Of a stretch of 64,000 bases of DNA, positions 16,895-27,623 are shown one piece after another. The stretch comes from an uncultured Arachnia sp. (GTDB taxonomy: Bacteria > Actinomycetota > Actinomycetes > Propionibacteriales > Propionibacteriaceae). Numbering within the stretch: position 1 is the first letter of the stretch; each line of letters opens with the position of its first letter. Position numbers and translations under genes: made by a program. The stretch spans positions 1 through 64,000 of the forward strand of contig CANMNB010000005.1 in assembly GCA_947499145.1 (NCBI GenBank). The letters are read 5' to 3'. The notes below the pieces were generated by a model. That model did not search any database. It was not told the DNA's origin and saw only the letters and a list, made by a program, of their open reading frames with translations.

Positions 16895-17959
16895 ATGACT
16901 TCTGAGACGAGCGCACGCATCGCAGTGATTGGTGGGGACGGCATCGGCCCCGAGGTGACCGCCGAGGCCCTCAAGGCCTTGGGCGCCGTCGCGGGCCCGG
17001 ATGCGTTCGAGTTCGTCGAGTACGACCTCGGCGCGGAGCGCTGGCAGCGCACCGGCGAGGTCCTCCCCGACACGGTGCTCGACGAGCTCCGCCACGTCGA
17101 CGCCATCATCCTCGGCGCCGTCGGCGCCGCCCCCGGCTCCACGGCCATCCCCAGCGGCCTGCTGGAGCGGGGCCTGCTGCTGAAGCTGCGATTCGCCTTC
17201 GACCACGCCATCAACCTGCGCCCCTCCCGCCTCTACCCCGGCATCCCCACCCCACTGTCCGACGCCGTGGTGGCGAAGGGCCCCATCGACTTCGTCGTCG
17301 TCCGCGAGGGCACCGAGGGCCTCTACTGCGGCAACGGCGGTGCCGTGCGCACCGGCACCCCGCAGGAACTCGCCACCGAGGTGTCGGTCAACACCGCCTA
17401 CGGCGTCGAGCGGGTCGTCCGCGACGCCTTCGAGCGCGCCCGCGCCCGACGTCGTCACATCACCCTGCTCCACAAGCACAACGTGCTGGTCAACGCCGGT
17501 GGGCTGTGGAACCGGATCTTCAACGAGGTCGGCGAGGAGTACCCCGACGTCGAACGCCGCTACCTGCACATCGACGCCGCCATGATCGCCATGGTGGTGG
17601 ACCCGTCACAGTTCGACGTCATCGTCACCGACAACCTCTTCGGCGACATCATCACCGACCTGGCCGCCGCCGTCACCGGAGGCATCGGCCTGGCAGCCAG
17701 CGCCAACATCAACCCCTCCGGGGAGTACCCGTCGATGTTCGAGCCCGTCCACGGCTCCGCCCCCGACATCGCCGGGCAGGGCATCGCCGACCCGACCGCC
17801 GCCATCAGCTCCATGGCCCTGCTGCTCGCCCACCTCGGCCGGCCGGACCTGGCGCAGCGGGTCGACGCCGCCGTCGAGGCCGACATCGCCGAGCGCGGTG
17901 ACACCCGCTCCCGCACCACCGAGATCGGCGACCGTATCGCCGCCCGCCTCACCCGCTAA
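16895..17959 (+). CDS. leuB: 3-isopropylmalate dehydrogenase
   Basis: 354 residues. Oxidative decarboxylation of 3-isopropylmalate with NAD+, and of 3-methylmalate in the citramalate route. Motifs: [13 protein letters not shown] at the N-terminus, the substrate-binding LRPSRLYPG, the signature [26 protein letters not shown] and [14 protein letters not shown] 16895 starts the family's N-terminus directly; TATCGT ends seven bases before it, suggesting a leaderless mRNA. It may be co-transcribed with the symporter gene 22 bases later. Confidence 0.95.
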   Translation: MTSETSARIAVIGGDGIGPEVTAEALKALGAVAGPDAFEFVEYDLGAERWQRTGEVLPDTVLDELRHVDAIILGAVGAAPGSTAIPSGLLERGLLLKLRFAFDHAINLRPSRLYPGIPTPLSDAVVAKGPIDFVVVREGTEGLYCGNGGAVRTGTPQELATEVSVNTAYGVERVVRDAFERARARRRHITLLHKHNVLVNAGGLWNRIFNEVGEEYPDVERRYLHIDAAMIAMVVDPSQFDVIVTDNLFGDIITDLAAAVTGGIGLAASANINPSGEYPSMFEPVHGSAPDIAGQGIADPTAAISSMALLLAHLGRPDLAQRVDAAVEADIAERGDTRSRTTEIGDRIAARLTR

Positions 17960-17981
17960 CCCACCGAAGGGACCGGCCCCC

Positions 17982-19394
17982 ATGGACCTCTCCGACATCC
18001 TGGTCGCGATCGACAACGTCGTGTGGGGGCCGTTCGTCCTCATCCCGCTGCTGCTCGGCACCGGCCTGCTGCTGACCATCCGGCTCGGCGGCCTGCAGTT
18101 CACCAAGCTCGTCCCGGCCCTGAAGCTCGCGTTCCTGCGGCGCAACGACGGCCACCACGAGAAGGGTGACGTCTCCCACTACCAGGCGCTGACGACGGCG
18201 CTCGCCGCGACGGTGGGCGTCGGCAACATCGCCGGCGTGGCGACGGCGATCCACCTCGGCGGGCCGGGCGCGCTGTTCTGGATGTGGATGTCGGCGATCT
18301 TCGGGATGGCCGCCAAGTACTCCGAGGCGTTCATGGCGGTGCGGTTCCGCACCACGGACGCCAAGGGCGACATCTCCGGTGGCCCGCAGTACTACCTGAA
18401 GGCAGCGATCCCCACCAAGGTGGGCCTGGTGCTCTCGCTCGTGTTCGCGGTGTTCGCGATCATTGCTTCCTTCGGCATCGGCAACATGACGCAGTCGAAC
18501 ACGGTGGCCAGCACGCTGGACGTCACGTTCGGGCTGGAGCCGGCATTCGTCGGCATCGCGCTGGCCGCCCTCACCGCGCTGGTGCTGCTGGGCGGCATCC
18601 GGTCCATCGGCAAGGTCACCGCGGGTTTCGTGCCCGTGATGATCGTGGTCTACGTCGCTGCGGCTGTCGTCGTCCTGCTCCTCAATGTCACCGGCATCCC
18701 GGAGGCGTTCGGTCTCATCTTCACCGACGCCTTCACCGGCACGGCCGCCGTGGGCGGATTCGCGGGCGCCGCCGTCGCCCAGGCCATCCAGTTCGGCGTG
18801 GCCCGCGGCATCTTCTCCAACGAGTCGGGTATGGGTTCCGCCGCCATCGTGGCCGCCGCGGCCAAGACGAAGCACCCCGTCCGGCAGGGCTTGGTGTCCA
18901 TGACCCAGACCTTCATCGACACGATCATCGTCGTCACCATGACCGGGCTGGTCATCATCACCACGGGCGCCTGGCAGGGTGACCAGACCGGCGCCGCCAT
19001 GACTGCCGAGGGGTTCTCCACCGGGCTCCCGGGTTCCTCGGGCGACGTCATCGTCGCGCTGGCGCTGGTGTTCTTCGCCTACTCCACCATCCTGGGCTGG
19101 GCCTACTACGGCGAGCGCAACGTGGAACGGCTGATCGGCATCAAGGGCGTCCTGCCCTACCGGGTGGTGTTCTCGATCATGATCTTCGTGGGCGCCATCT
19201 CGGAGCTCGAGGACGTCTGGACCTTCGCCGACATCGCCAACGGCCTCATGGCCCTACCCAACCTCATCGGACTCGTGATCTGCTCGGGCCTCATCGCCCG
19301 CGAGACGCGTGCCTACCTCGCCGCCGACCCCACCCTGGAGCAGGAACCCGACGTCTCGACGCTGCACGGCGTCGACGACCTCACCCGGGCATGA
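17982..19394 (+). CDS. Alanine/glycine:cation symporter (AGCS family)
   Basis: About 470 residues and ten or more membrane segments. The AGCS signature lies near residues 65-100: QALTTALAATVGVGNIAGVATAIHLGGPGALFWMW, followed by KYSEAFMAVRFR. A second conserved block, GIFSNESGMGSA, is seen near 290. It imports alanine or glycine with sodium or protons. ATG 17982 follows GAAGGGACC. It lies 22 bases after leuB, so it may supply an amino acid linked to branched-chain metabolism. Confidence 0.93.
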   Translation: MDLSDILVAIDNVVWGPFVLIPLLLGTGLLLTIRLGGLQFTKLVPALKLAFLRRNDGHHEKGDVSHYQALTTALAATVGVGNIAGVATAIHLGGPGALFWMWMSAIFGMAAKYSEAFMAVRFRTTDAKGDISGGPQYYLKAAIPTKVGLVLSLVFAVFAIIASFGIGNMTQSNTVASTLDVTFGLEPAFVGIALAALTALVLLGGIRSIGKVTAGFVPVMIVVYVAAAVVVLLLNVTGIPEAFGLIFTDAFTGTAAVGGFAGAAVAQAIQFGVARGIFSNESGMGSAAIVAAAAKTKHPVRQGLVSMTQTFIDTIIVVTMTGLVIITTGAWQGDQTGAAMTAEGFSTGLPGSSGDVIVALALVFFAYSTILGWAYYGERNVERLIGIKGVLPYRVVFSIMIFVGAISELEDVWTFADIANGLMALPNLIGLVICSGLIARETRAYLAADPTLEQEPDVSTLHGVDDLTRA

Positions 19395-19397
19395 CAG

Positions 19398-19439
19398 GAC
19401 CCGGGCCCCGGGGGAAGGACTCCCCCGGTGACCCGGGTC
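19398..19439. terminator. Bidirectional hairpin between converging genes
   Basis: GACCCGGG plus CCGGGGGA pair with TCCCCCGG plus CCCGGGTC around a short loop. It sits between the symporter stop (19394) and the ilvC stop (19450), so it can serve both strands. No T tract. Confidence 0.65.
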
Positions 19440-19449
19440 CCGGTGCGGC

Positions 19450-21018
<1,569 letters not shown>

Positions 21019-21022
<4 letters not shown>

Positions 21023-22761
21023 AGGATCTCATCCTCCCAGTCGGGGGCCATGTTGCGGGCCACCTGGATCTCGTCGTTGCTCGTGCCGGCCGGCACCATG
21101 GGCCACACCATCGCGTCCTTGTGGACGACGAACTCGATGACCACGGGGCGGTCGTTGATCTCCATCGCCTGCTGGATGGCCGCGTCCATCTCCACCTCGT
21201 TGGTGGCCCGCAGCCCGACGCAGCCCATCGCCTCGGCGAGCATCGGGAAGTTCGGGACCGTCTCGGTGTGCAGGTCCGTGTTGGAGTAGCGCTCGTTGTA
21301 GAACAGCGACTGCCACTGCCTCACCATGCCCAGCGCGTTGTTGTTGATCACTGCGATCTTGATCGGGATGTTGTTCAGAGCGCAGGTGACGAGCTCCTGG
21401 TTGGTCATCTGGAAGCAGCCGTCGCCGTCGATGCCCCACACGGTGCGGTCCGGGGCCGCGACCTTGGCGCCCATCGCCGCCGGCACGCAGAACCCCATGG
21501 TCCCGGCGCCGCCCGAGTTGAGCCACTGGCCGGGCCTCTCGTGGGGCAGGAAGTGGGCCGCCCACATCTGGTGCTGGCCGACGCCCGTGGCGAAGATGGT
21601 GTCGGGCGGGCTGAGCTCACCGATGCGCTTGACCACCTCCTGGGGGGACAGGCGGCCGTCGGGGGCCTCCTCCCAGCGGGGCTGGTACTTGCCCTTCATC
21701 GACCCCAGCGTGCGGCGCCAGGCCTCGGCGTCCGGGGCGGGCAGGGTGGCCATCTGCTCGTTCAGCTGGCGCAGGGTCTCGCGGCAGTCACCGACGATCG
21801 GGATGTCGACGGGCTTGTTCTTGCCGATCTCAGCCGGGTCGATGTCGGCGTGGATGATCTTGGCGTGGGGCGCGAACGTGTCGAGCTTGCCGGTCACGCG
21901 ATCGTCGAAGCGGGTCCCGACGGCGATCAGGAGGTCCGCCTTCTGCAGCGCCCCCACCGCGGCGACGGTCCCGTGCATGCCGGGCATCCCCATGTTGAGG
22001 GGGTGCGAGTCGGGGAACGCGCCGCGGGCCATCAGCGTGGTGACCACGGGAATCTGCGTCCGCTCGACCAGTTCGGCGAGCTCGGCGTACGCGCGGGCGG
22101 AGACGACGCCGCCGCCGACGTAGAGCACGGGCCGCTTCGACTCGGAGATCAGCTTCGCCGCGCTGCGGACCTGTTTGACGTGGGGCCGCGTGGTGGGCTT
22201 GTAGCCGGGGAGGTCGAGGTCCTCGGGCCACACGAACGGGGCACTCTTGACCAGCGCGTCCTTCGCAATGTCGACCAGCACCGGTCCCGGGCGGCCGGTG
22301 GAGGCGATGTGGAAGGCCTCCTTGATGGCGAGCGGGATGTCCTCGGTGCGCTTGATGAGGAAGCTGTGCTTGGTGATCGGCATGACGATGCCGCGGATGT
22401 CCGCCTCCTGGAAGGCATCGGTGCCGATGGAGCTCGAGTTCACCTGGCCGGTGATGGCGACCAGCGGGGTGGAGTCCATGTAGGCGTTGCCGATCGGCGT
22501 CACGAGGTTGGTGGCACCGGGACCGGAGGTGGCGATGCAGACCCCGACACGGCCCGTGACCATGGCGTAGCCCTCGGCCGCGTGACCTGCTCCCTGCTCG
22601 TGGCGGACCAGGATGTGGCGGATCTTCGAGTCGTACAGCGGGTCGTAGGCCGGCAGGATGGCGCCGCCCGGAATACCGAAGGCTACGTCGACTCCGACCC
22701 TCTCCAGCGATTCGACCAGCGCCTGCGCGCCCGTGAGCATCAGGTCTGTGTCCTGCGACAT
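21019..22761 (-). CDS. ilvB: Acetolactate synthase large (catalytic) subunit
   Basis: 580 residues, a thiamine diphosphate enzyme forming acetolactate from two pyruvates or acetohydroxybutyrate from pyruvate and 2-oxobutyrate. The N-terminal domain has [14 protein letters not shown] and the catalytic Glu in [16 protein letters not shown]. The central FAD-type domain follows, then the ThDP-binding [14 protein letters not shown]...N block. ATG 22761 has GGGAG upstream. A 32-base untranslated stretch separates it from the attenuator terminator. Confidence 0.96.
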
Positions 22762-22793
22762 TGCACTCCCTTCGGTGACGTGGTGTGGCCAAC

Positions 22794-22826
22794 AAAAAAC
22801 CCTCGGCGCCTGACGGCACGCGAGGG
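22794..22826 (-). terminator. Attenuator terminator of the ilvB leader
   Basis: On the minus strand, CCCTCG...CGAGGG closes a hairpin and is followed directly by TTTTTT, 32 bases before the ilvB ATG. An intrinsic terminator this close upstream of a biosynthetic gene, after a short leader ORF, indicates attenuation. Confidence 0.8.
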
Positions 22827-22854
22827 AGCGTTTCGCTGGAACGAGCGAAACGCT
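22827..22854 (-). promoter_or_regulatory. Leader hairpin of the ilvB attenuator
   Basis: AGCGTTTCGCT and AGCGAAACGCT form a perfect 11-bp stem with a six-base loop. The hairpin begins within the stop codon of the leader ORF and abuts the terminator. A ribosome stalled on the last sense codons would cover its 5' arm. Confidence 0.7.
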
Positions 22855-22885
22855 AGCTGATTACGAGCTCCTGGATGGTGGCCAC
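22853..22885 (-). CDS. ilvBN leader peptide (predicted leaderless)
   Basis: Ten codons from GTG 22885 reading [10 protein letters not shown] then TAG. Three codons for the regulated amino acids, CTC GTA ATC (Leu-Val-Ile), come just before Ser-stop, and an earlier Ile codon is present. The proposed -10 ends six bases before the GTG, so the mRNA would be leaderless. A longer in-frame version from GTG 22909 (18 codons) lacks a ribosome site. Role inferred: its translation senses charged Leu/Val/Ile tRNAs and sets the fate of the following hairpins. Confidence 0.65.
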   Translation of the reverse strand: MATIQELVIS

Positions 22886-22891
22886 GAGATC

Positions 22892-22920
22892 ACGATGTCG
22901 CACCGCCACGACGGTGTCAA
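22892..22920 (-). promoter_or_regulatory. ilvBNC promoter
   Basis: -35 TTGACA (plus-strand TGTCAA, 22915-22920), exact 17-base spacer, -10 CATCGT (22892-22897). The start point would fall at or next to the leader GTG. Confidence 0.6.
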
Positions 22921-22947
22921 GCGGAATCGCCACATGGTCTGGATACT

Positions 22948-22988
22948 GAGACGGGCCCGCCTCCCACCAGGGAGAACGGGCCCGTCTC
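22948..22988. terminator. Hairpin with 12-bp perfect arms
   Basis: GAGACGGGCCCG and CGGGCCCGTCTC with a further inner CTCCC/GGGAG pairing. It lies downstream of the small membrane protein gene and upstream of the ilv promoter, so it probably ends that transcript. No T tract. Confidence 0.6.
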
Positions 22989-22990
22989 GG

Positions 22991-23037
22991 GGTTGTCGTT
23001 TCGACACGCGCCGCGCTGCGGCGCTACTCAACGACCG
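22991..23037. repeat. Imperfect palindrome resembling a dispersed actinobacterial intergenic repeat
   Basis: GGTTGTCGTTTCGACACGCG, then CCGCGCTGCGGCG, then CTACTCAACGACC. The ends are imperfectly complementary (GGTTGTCGTT versus AACGACC). Sequences of the type GTTTCGACACGC...CTACTCAACGACC are, from memory, common between genes in high-GC actinobacteria. Only one copy is in this window. Confidence 0.45.
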
Positions 23038-23044
23038 GGGTGCG

Positions 23045-23485
23045 TCAGACGCGGTCGGATTCCCGGACGGGAACGACGTCGTAGCGCTTGCCGAGCGCCA
23101 GCAGGGCCCAGCCCTGGAGGGCGAACAGCACGCCGAGGCCCATCACCAGCGCGGCCAGGCCGAAGGACACCACGGAGGTGAACAGCGAGGCGCGGAGGAA
23201 GGAGGCGTTCATCATCGTGGCGCGGACCGGATCCTCGCGGTCCAGCTCCGCGTAGGTCTTGCCCTCCGAGGAGGACAGGGCGTGCTCGTTGATGATGTCG
23301 GCCTGGGCGTAGGCGGAGAACGGGCCGTCGACCTTGTCGCCGGCCAAGAAGGCGGCGTCATCGGGGACGGTGATGTTCTCGGCCGCGAGCTGCTGGCTGA
23401 CGGCGACGTAGGTGACAAGGCCGGCAATCACGAGCACGATTCCAGCGATGATGGACAGCAGTCCTGCGATCTTGGGGGCCTTCAT
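23045..23485 (-). CDS. Small membrane protein with two transmembrane segments
   Basis: 146 residues from ATG 23485 (AGGAGC upstream). Membrane segments lie at about 7-29 (IAGLLSIIAGIVLVIAGLV) and 104-130, with an exported loop between that carries ENITVPDDAAFLAG and AQADIINEHAL...YAELDRED. Actinobacterial relatives are often labelled aromatic ring-opening dioxygenase LigA; nothing here supports that activity, as no metal ligands are visible. Function unknown. The promoter region holds a perfect inverted repeat at 23541. Confidence 0.8.
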   Translation of the reverse strand: MKAPKIAGLLSIIAGIVLVIAGLVTYVAVSQQLAAENITVPDDAAFLAGDKVDGPFSAYAQADIINEHALSSSEGKTYAELDREDPVRATMMNASFLRASLFTSVVSFGLAALVMGLGVLFALQGWALLALGKRYDVVPVRESDRV

Positions 23486-23540
23486 GGGAGCTCCTAAATA
23501 TGTGGGTGTTGCGGTGGTCTGGGGTACCGACTGACTCGGA

Positions 23541-23559
23541 ACACTACAGAGCGTAGTGT
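23541..23559. promoter_or_regulatory. Perfect inverted repeat, possible operator
   Basis: ACACTAC AGAGC GTAGTGT, seven-base arms. It lies 56 bases upstream of the small membrane protein start, in its only promoter region. The position fits a repressor site; the regulator is unknown. Confidence 0.45.
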
Positions 23560-23588
23560 ATGAATCCCAGATCACATACCCTACCCCC

Positions 23589-23996
23589 CTATCGTCTGCG
23601 TGTCACCGTCTCAAATACGTCATCGAGTGACTCGGAGAACTCCCCGCGGAGGTTCGCGATCCCCGGATTCTCTGGGTACCGCGGGATGACATGGACGTGC
23701 GCGTGGAACACTTCCTGACCCGAATCAGGCCCCGCGTTGGTGAGGATGTTGCAGGCCGTGGCGTCCAGGCGCTCCTGCAGCAGGCGGGCGACGGCGACCA
23801 CCGACGGCGACACCTCGGCCAGGACCCGGTCGTCGGCGAGGGCGTCGGGGACGTGGCGACGCGGGATGACCAGGGTGTGTCCCTTCTGCCACGGTGAGAT
23901 GTCCAGGAAGGCAATGCAGGTGTCGTCCTCGTAGACACGCTTGGCCGGGATCTCACCGGCCGCGATGCGGCAGAACAGGCAATCGGGATCGGTCAT
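23589..23996 (-). CDS. HIT-family nucleotide hydrolase
   Basis: 135 residues. The histidine triad appears as HAHVHVI near residue 98-104, and the N-terminus CLFCRIAAGEIPAKRVYEDD is typical of the Hint/PKCI branch, with a Cys pair that may bind zinc. Members hydrolyse adenosine phosphoramidates or dinucleotides. ATG 23996 has GGAGG six bases upstream; the track start overlaps hisF. It follows hisF by 14 bases. Confidence 0.92.
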   Translation of the reverse strand: MTDPDCLFCRIAAGEIPAKRVYEDDTCIAFLDISPWQKGHTLVIPRRHVPDALADDRVLAEVSPSVVAVARLLQERLDATACNILTNAGPDSGQEVFHAHVHVIPRYPENPGIANLRGEFSESLDDVFETVTRRR

Positions 23997-24010
23997 GGTG
24001 TCCTCCATCC

Positions 24011-24772
24011 TCATCGAACCTCGTGGCCGGCGTCACGCAGGGCCTGCTTGACCTCGGCGACGGTGAGCCGTCCGTAGTGGAACACGCTGGCGGCGAGGAC
24101 CGCGTCGGAGCCTGCGTCCGCGGCGTCGACGAAATGCTGGGGCGTCCCGGCACCGCCGGATGCGATCAAGGGTACGTCCACGACGGCCCGGACTGCCCGA
24201 ATCATCTCCAGGTCGAAGCCAGCGGTGGTGCCGTCGGCGTCCATCGAATTCAGCAGGACCTCGCCGACGCCGCGGTCGGCGGCCTCCTTCACCCACTCGA
24301 TGGCATCGCGACCCGCCGAGGTGCGGCCGCCATGGGTGGTGACGCCGAACCCCGACGGCATGTCGGGCTCGCGGCGGGCATCGAGGGACAGCACGAGGAC
24401 CTGGTTGCCGAACTGGGCGGCGATCTCGTCGATGACCTGGGGCCGGGCCAGGGCGCCGGTGTTGATGCCGGCCTTGTCCGCGCCGCACCGCAGGAGGGCG
24501 TCGACGTCGTCGACGCTCCGCACGCCGCCGCCGACGGTCAGCGGGATGAAGACCGTCTCGGCGCAGCGGGTGACCATGTCCCGGGTGGTTTCGCGGCCCT
24601 CGGCCGAGGCGGAGATGTCGAGGAAGACCAGCTCGTCGGCGCCCTCGCCGCCGTAGCGGGAGGCGAGCTCGACGGGGTCCCCGGCGTCACGGAGGTCACG
24701 GAAGTTGACGCCCTTGACCACGCGCCCGGCATGGACGTCCAGGCACGGGATGACACGCAGCGCCACACTCAT
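24011..24772 (-). CDS. hisF: Imidazole glycerol phosphate synthase, cyclase subunit
   Basis: 253 residues, full length. Cyclises PRFAR with ammonia from HisH to give IGP and AICAR. A beta/alpha barrel with catalytic Asp12 (CLDVHAGR) and Asp131 (LSLDARRE), and phosphate-binding GGGVRS and SGGAGT loops. No other his gene is in the window, so hisF is detached from the rest of the pathway here, or the rest lies outside. It precedes the HIT gene on the same transcript. Confidence 0.96.
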   Translation of the reverse strand: MSVALRVIPCLDVHAGRVVKGVNFRDLRDAGDPVELASRYGGEGADELVFLDISASAEGRETTRDMVTRCAETVFIPLTVGGGVRSVDDVDALLRCGADKAGINTGALARPQVIDEIAAQFGNQVLVLSLDARREPDMPSGFGVTTHGGRTSAGRDAIEWVKEAADRGVGEVLLNSMDADGTTAGFDLEMIRAVRAVVDVPLIASGGAGTPQHFVDAADAGSDAVLAASVFHYGRLTVAEVKQALRDAGHEVR

Positions 24773-24797
24773 GTGGCCAACCTATCCGAGGGTGCCC

Positions 24798-27572
24798 TCA
24801 GTCCTCGTCGAGGTCCGCCTCCACGACACCGCGACGCATCAGGTTGACGACGTCGCGGCAGTTGCGTCGCAGGTCCCCGGGCCCGGCCGCCTGGGCGATC
24901 TGCCCGGCCAGGTCGACGACCTGCCGGACCCAACGCACGAAGTCACCGGCGCTGAGGTGGCTGTGGCGCAGCACCTTGGCCAGGTCCTGCCCGCTGGCCC
25001 ATCGCCACGCGGCTTCGGCGAAGCCGATGTCGGGCTCCCGGGTGCGGTCGAGACGATGCGAGCGCTCCAGCTGCCCCACCTCCAGCCACACCGAGCGCAG
25101 CTCGGACTGCGCGCGCTCACTCGCGCCGTCGGGCATGCGGGGGGTCAGGACGTCGCGGGAAGGCCGGGACTCGTAGACCATCGTCGACAGCACCGCCGCG
25201 AGCTGGGGCGGCGTCAGCCCGCCGAAGACATCCCGGCGGATGCATTCGGCCGCGACGAGGTCCATCTCGTTGTAGATGCGCCGCAGCATGCGACCCTGCT
25301 CGCTCAGCTCGTCGCCGTCGAGGTAGCCGAGGTCGGTCAGCACGGCGCAGATGCGCGTGAACTGCACCGCCAGCGAGTTGGCCCGGCTGTCCAGCTCCCG
25401 CTCGGCGCGGGCGTTCTCACGCTCCAGACGGATGAGCCGGGCCGCGGCGACGGCGTGCGTCTCGCGCTCCTCGCAGCTGTGGCACGGGTGGGCGGCCAAC
25501 TCCTTGCGGAGCCGGGCCACCTGGCCGGCGACCTCCGCGTCGGAGGGCAGCTCGTCGTGGGACGGGATCTCCGGGTCGATCGACTCCAGCTTGTCCGACA
25601 TCGCCGTCAGCAGCGCCCGTCGGGCCTTGCGATCCTTGAGGTCGAAGCGCCGCGGCACCCGGACCCGGCCGACGGGCAGCGGCGGGGCCGGGAAGTCGTG
25701 CGGGGCGAGGCGCAGCACCGTGTGGTCGACGGAGATCACCTGCACCCAGGGCTGGGAGTTCCGTGACGACCCGCGTCCGGATGCGAGCACCACGCACCAG
25801 CCCTGGCGGGGGTGGTGGACGATGTCGCCGGGCACCAGCTCCGCCAGCGCTCCGGCCACCTCGGCGGCGCGCCGGGACTTGCGGTCCTTGGAGCCTTCGC
25901 GCTCCAGAGCGGTGATCTCGTCGCGCAGCAGGGCGTAGGACATGAAGTCACCCAGGTGGCACTCGACGCTCTGCTGGGCCTCGACGATGTCCTCCGCCAG
26001 CCGGCGCCCCACCCGGGAGGCGCGCACCACCGACTTGTCGGTCTGGAACTGCGCGAAGCTCTGGTTGAGGACCTCCTGGGCACGCTCGCGGCCGAGGACG
26101 GCGGTGAGGTTGACCGCCATGTTGTAGGTGGGGTGGAAGCTGGAGCGCAGCGGGTAGGTGCGCCGGGACGCCAGCCCGGCGACGGCCCGCGGGTCCATCC
26201 CGGCCTGCCACAGCACCACCGCGTGGCCCTCGACGTCGATGCCGCGCCGACCGGCCCGCCCGGTGAGCTGGGTGTACTCCCCCGGCGTGATGTCGACGTG
26301 CGCCTCGCCGTTGTACTTCACCAGCTTCTCCAGCACGACGGTGCGGGCGGGCATGTTGATGCCGAGGGCGAGCGTCTCGGTGGCGAACACGAGCTTGAGG
26401 TCGCCGGAGGCGAACCCCTCCTCCACGATGGCCTTGAACGCCGGGAGCTGGCCCGCGTGGTGGGCGGCCACACCCGCGGTCAGGGCGTCGACGAAGTCGT
26501 CGAACTTCAGTGCCTCGAGGTCGTCCGGGGCCAGCCCCGAGACGTGCTTCATGGCCACCTCCTCCAGCCGCCGCGCCTCCTCACGGCTGGTGAGGCGCAC
26601 CCCGGAGCCGAGTACCTGGGAGACCGCGGCGTCGCAGCCGACGCGGGAGAAGATGAAGCAGATGCCCGGCAGCAGGCGCGCCTTCTCCAGCACCCGTGCC
26701 ATCTCGGCGCGGCTGGTGGGTCTTTCCGCGAACCGCGGATGCGTCGCGCCCCCGAAGGATCCGGAGCCCCGGCCGTGCCGATCCTTGCCCTTGCCGGAGC
26801 GTCCACGCGGCCTGCGGGAGTCGTCCCGGACGCGACCGGCCTCCGACCTGCTGATCTTCAGCAGCTCACGGTTGACGCGGGCCGCCCGGTCGCTCGGCAG
26901 CTCCTGCGCGGTGGGGGCGATGTCGTCGAAGAGGTCCACGAGGCGGTTGCCGACCAGCACGTGCTGGTACAGCGGCACGGGGCGGCGCTCGGACACCACG
27001 ACGTCGAAGCCCCCGCGCACCGTGCCGAGCCACTCGCCGAAGTCCTCGACGTTGCTGACGGTGGCGGACAGGGCGACGATGGAGACGCTGTCCTCGAGGC
27101 CGAGGATGACCTCCTCCCAGACCGGGCCGCGGAACCGGTCGGCCAGGTAGTGGACCTCGTCCATGACCACCCAGCCGAGGTTGTTCAACGTCGGCGAGCC
27201 GGCGTAGATCATGTTGCGCAGCACCTCGGTGGTCATCACCACCACCTGCGCCTCGGAGTTGATCGTGCTGTCCCCGGTCAGGAGCCCGACGCGCTCCGGG
27301 CCGTAGCGCTCCACGAGGTCGTGGTACTTCTGGTTGCTCAGGGCCTTGATGGGTGTGGTGTAGAAACACTTGCGGGACTGCTGCACCGCGAGCCAGACGG
27401 CGAACTCCCCCACCACCGTCTTGCCAGCACCCGTCGGGGCCGCGACGAGCACGCCGTTTCCCTCGGCCAGCGCCTCGCAGCCCTCGATCTGGTACGGGTC
27501 GAGGCCGAACGGGTAGGAGGAGGCGAACTCCGCCACCTGCGGGTCGATGGCCTCGGTGCTGGTCTCGCTCAC
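24798..27572 (-). CDS. helY: Ski2-like DEVH-box RNA helicase HelY
   Basis: 924 residues. The helicase core has Walker A APTGAGKT at 45-52 and the DEVH box at 138-141, followed by SATVSN (motif III) and TGRAGRRGID (motif VI). The long C-terminal half matches the DSHCT/rRNA-processing arm domain with a Cys-containing CHSCEERE. A basic, Gly/Ser-rich insertion (RPRGRSGKGKDRHGRGSGS, near 250) interrupts the core. The gene lies downstream of tatC and the lipid kinase, as in other actinobacteria. Role in RNA metabolism is inferred from the family. Confidence 0.93.
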   Translation of the reverse strand: MSETSTEAIDPQVAEFASSYPFGLDPYQIEGCEALAEGNGVLVAAPTGAGKTVVGEFAVWLAVQQSRKCFYTTPIKALSNQKYHDLVERYGPERVGLLTGDSTINSEAQVVVMTTEVLRNMIYAGSPTLNNLGWVVMDEVHYLADRFRGPVWEEVILGLEDSVSIVALSATVSNVEDFGEWLGTVRGGFDVVVSERRPVPLYQHVLVGNRLVDLFDDIAPTAQELPSDRAARVNRELLKISRSEAGRVRDDSRRPRGRSGKGKDRHGRGSGSFGGATHPRFAERPTSRAEMARVLEKARLLPGICFIFSRVGCDAAVSQVLGSGVRLTSREEARRLEEVAMKHVSGLAPDDLEALKFDDFVDALTAGVAAHHAGQLPAFKAIVEEGFASGDLKLVFATETLALGINMPARTVVLEKLVKYNGEAHVDITPGEYTQLTGRAGRRGIDVEGHAVVLWQAGMDPRAVAGLASRRTYPLRSSFHPTYNMAVNLTAVLGRERAQEVLNQSFAQFQTDKSVVRASRVGRRLAEDIVEAQQSVECHLGDFMSYALLRDEITALEREGSKDRKSRRAAEVAGALAELVPGDIVHHPRQGWCVVLASGRGSSRNSQPWVQVISVDHTVLRLAPHDFPAPPLPVGRVRVPRRFDLKDRKARRALLTAMSDKLESIDPEIPSHDELPSDAEVAGQVARLRKELAAHPCHSCEERETHAVAAARLIRLERENARAERELDSRANSLAVQFTRICAVLTDLGYLDGDELSEQGRMLRRIYNEMDLVAAECIRRDVFGGLTPPQLAAVLSTMVYESRPSRDVLTPRMPDGASERAQSELRSVWLEVGQLERSHRLDRTREPDIGFAEAAWRWASGQDLAKVLRHSHLSAGDFVRWVRQVVDLAGQIAQAAGPGDLRRNCRDVVNLMRRGVVEADLDED

Positions 27573-27623
27573 CTCGCCAACGTAGCAGCGGCCGCGGTCC
27601 GGGGACGCGAGCGGCGGGTCCCC

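Noticed and set aside
15172-16905. 577-aa plus-strand ORF opposite cimA
   Set aside because: Antisense shadow of cimA; Val/Gly/Asp/His-rich sequence typical of reversed high-GC coding DNA.
16346-17569. 407-aa minus-strand ORF across cimA and leuB
   Set aside because: It lies out of frame with cimA and antisense to leuB; both real genes are clear.
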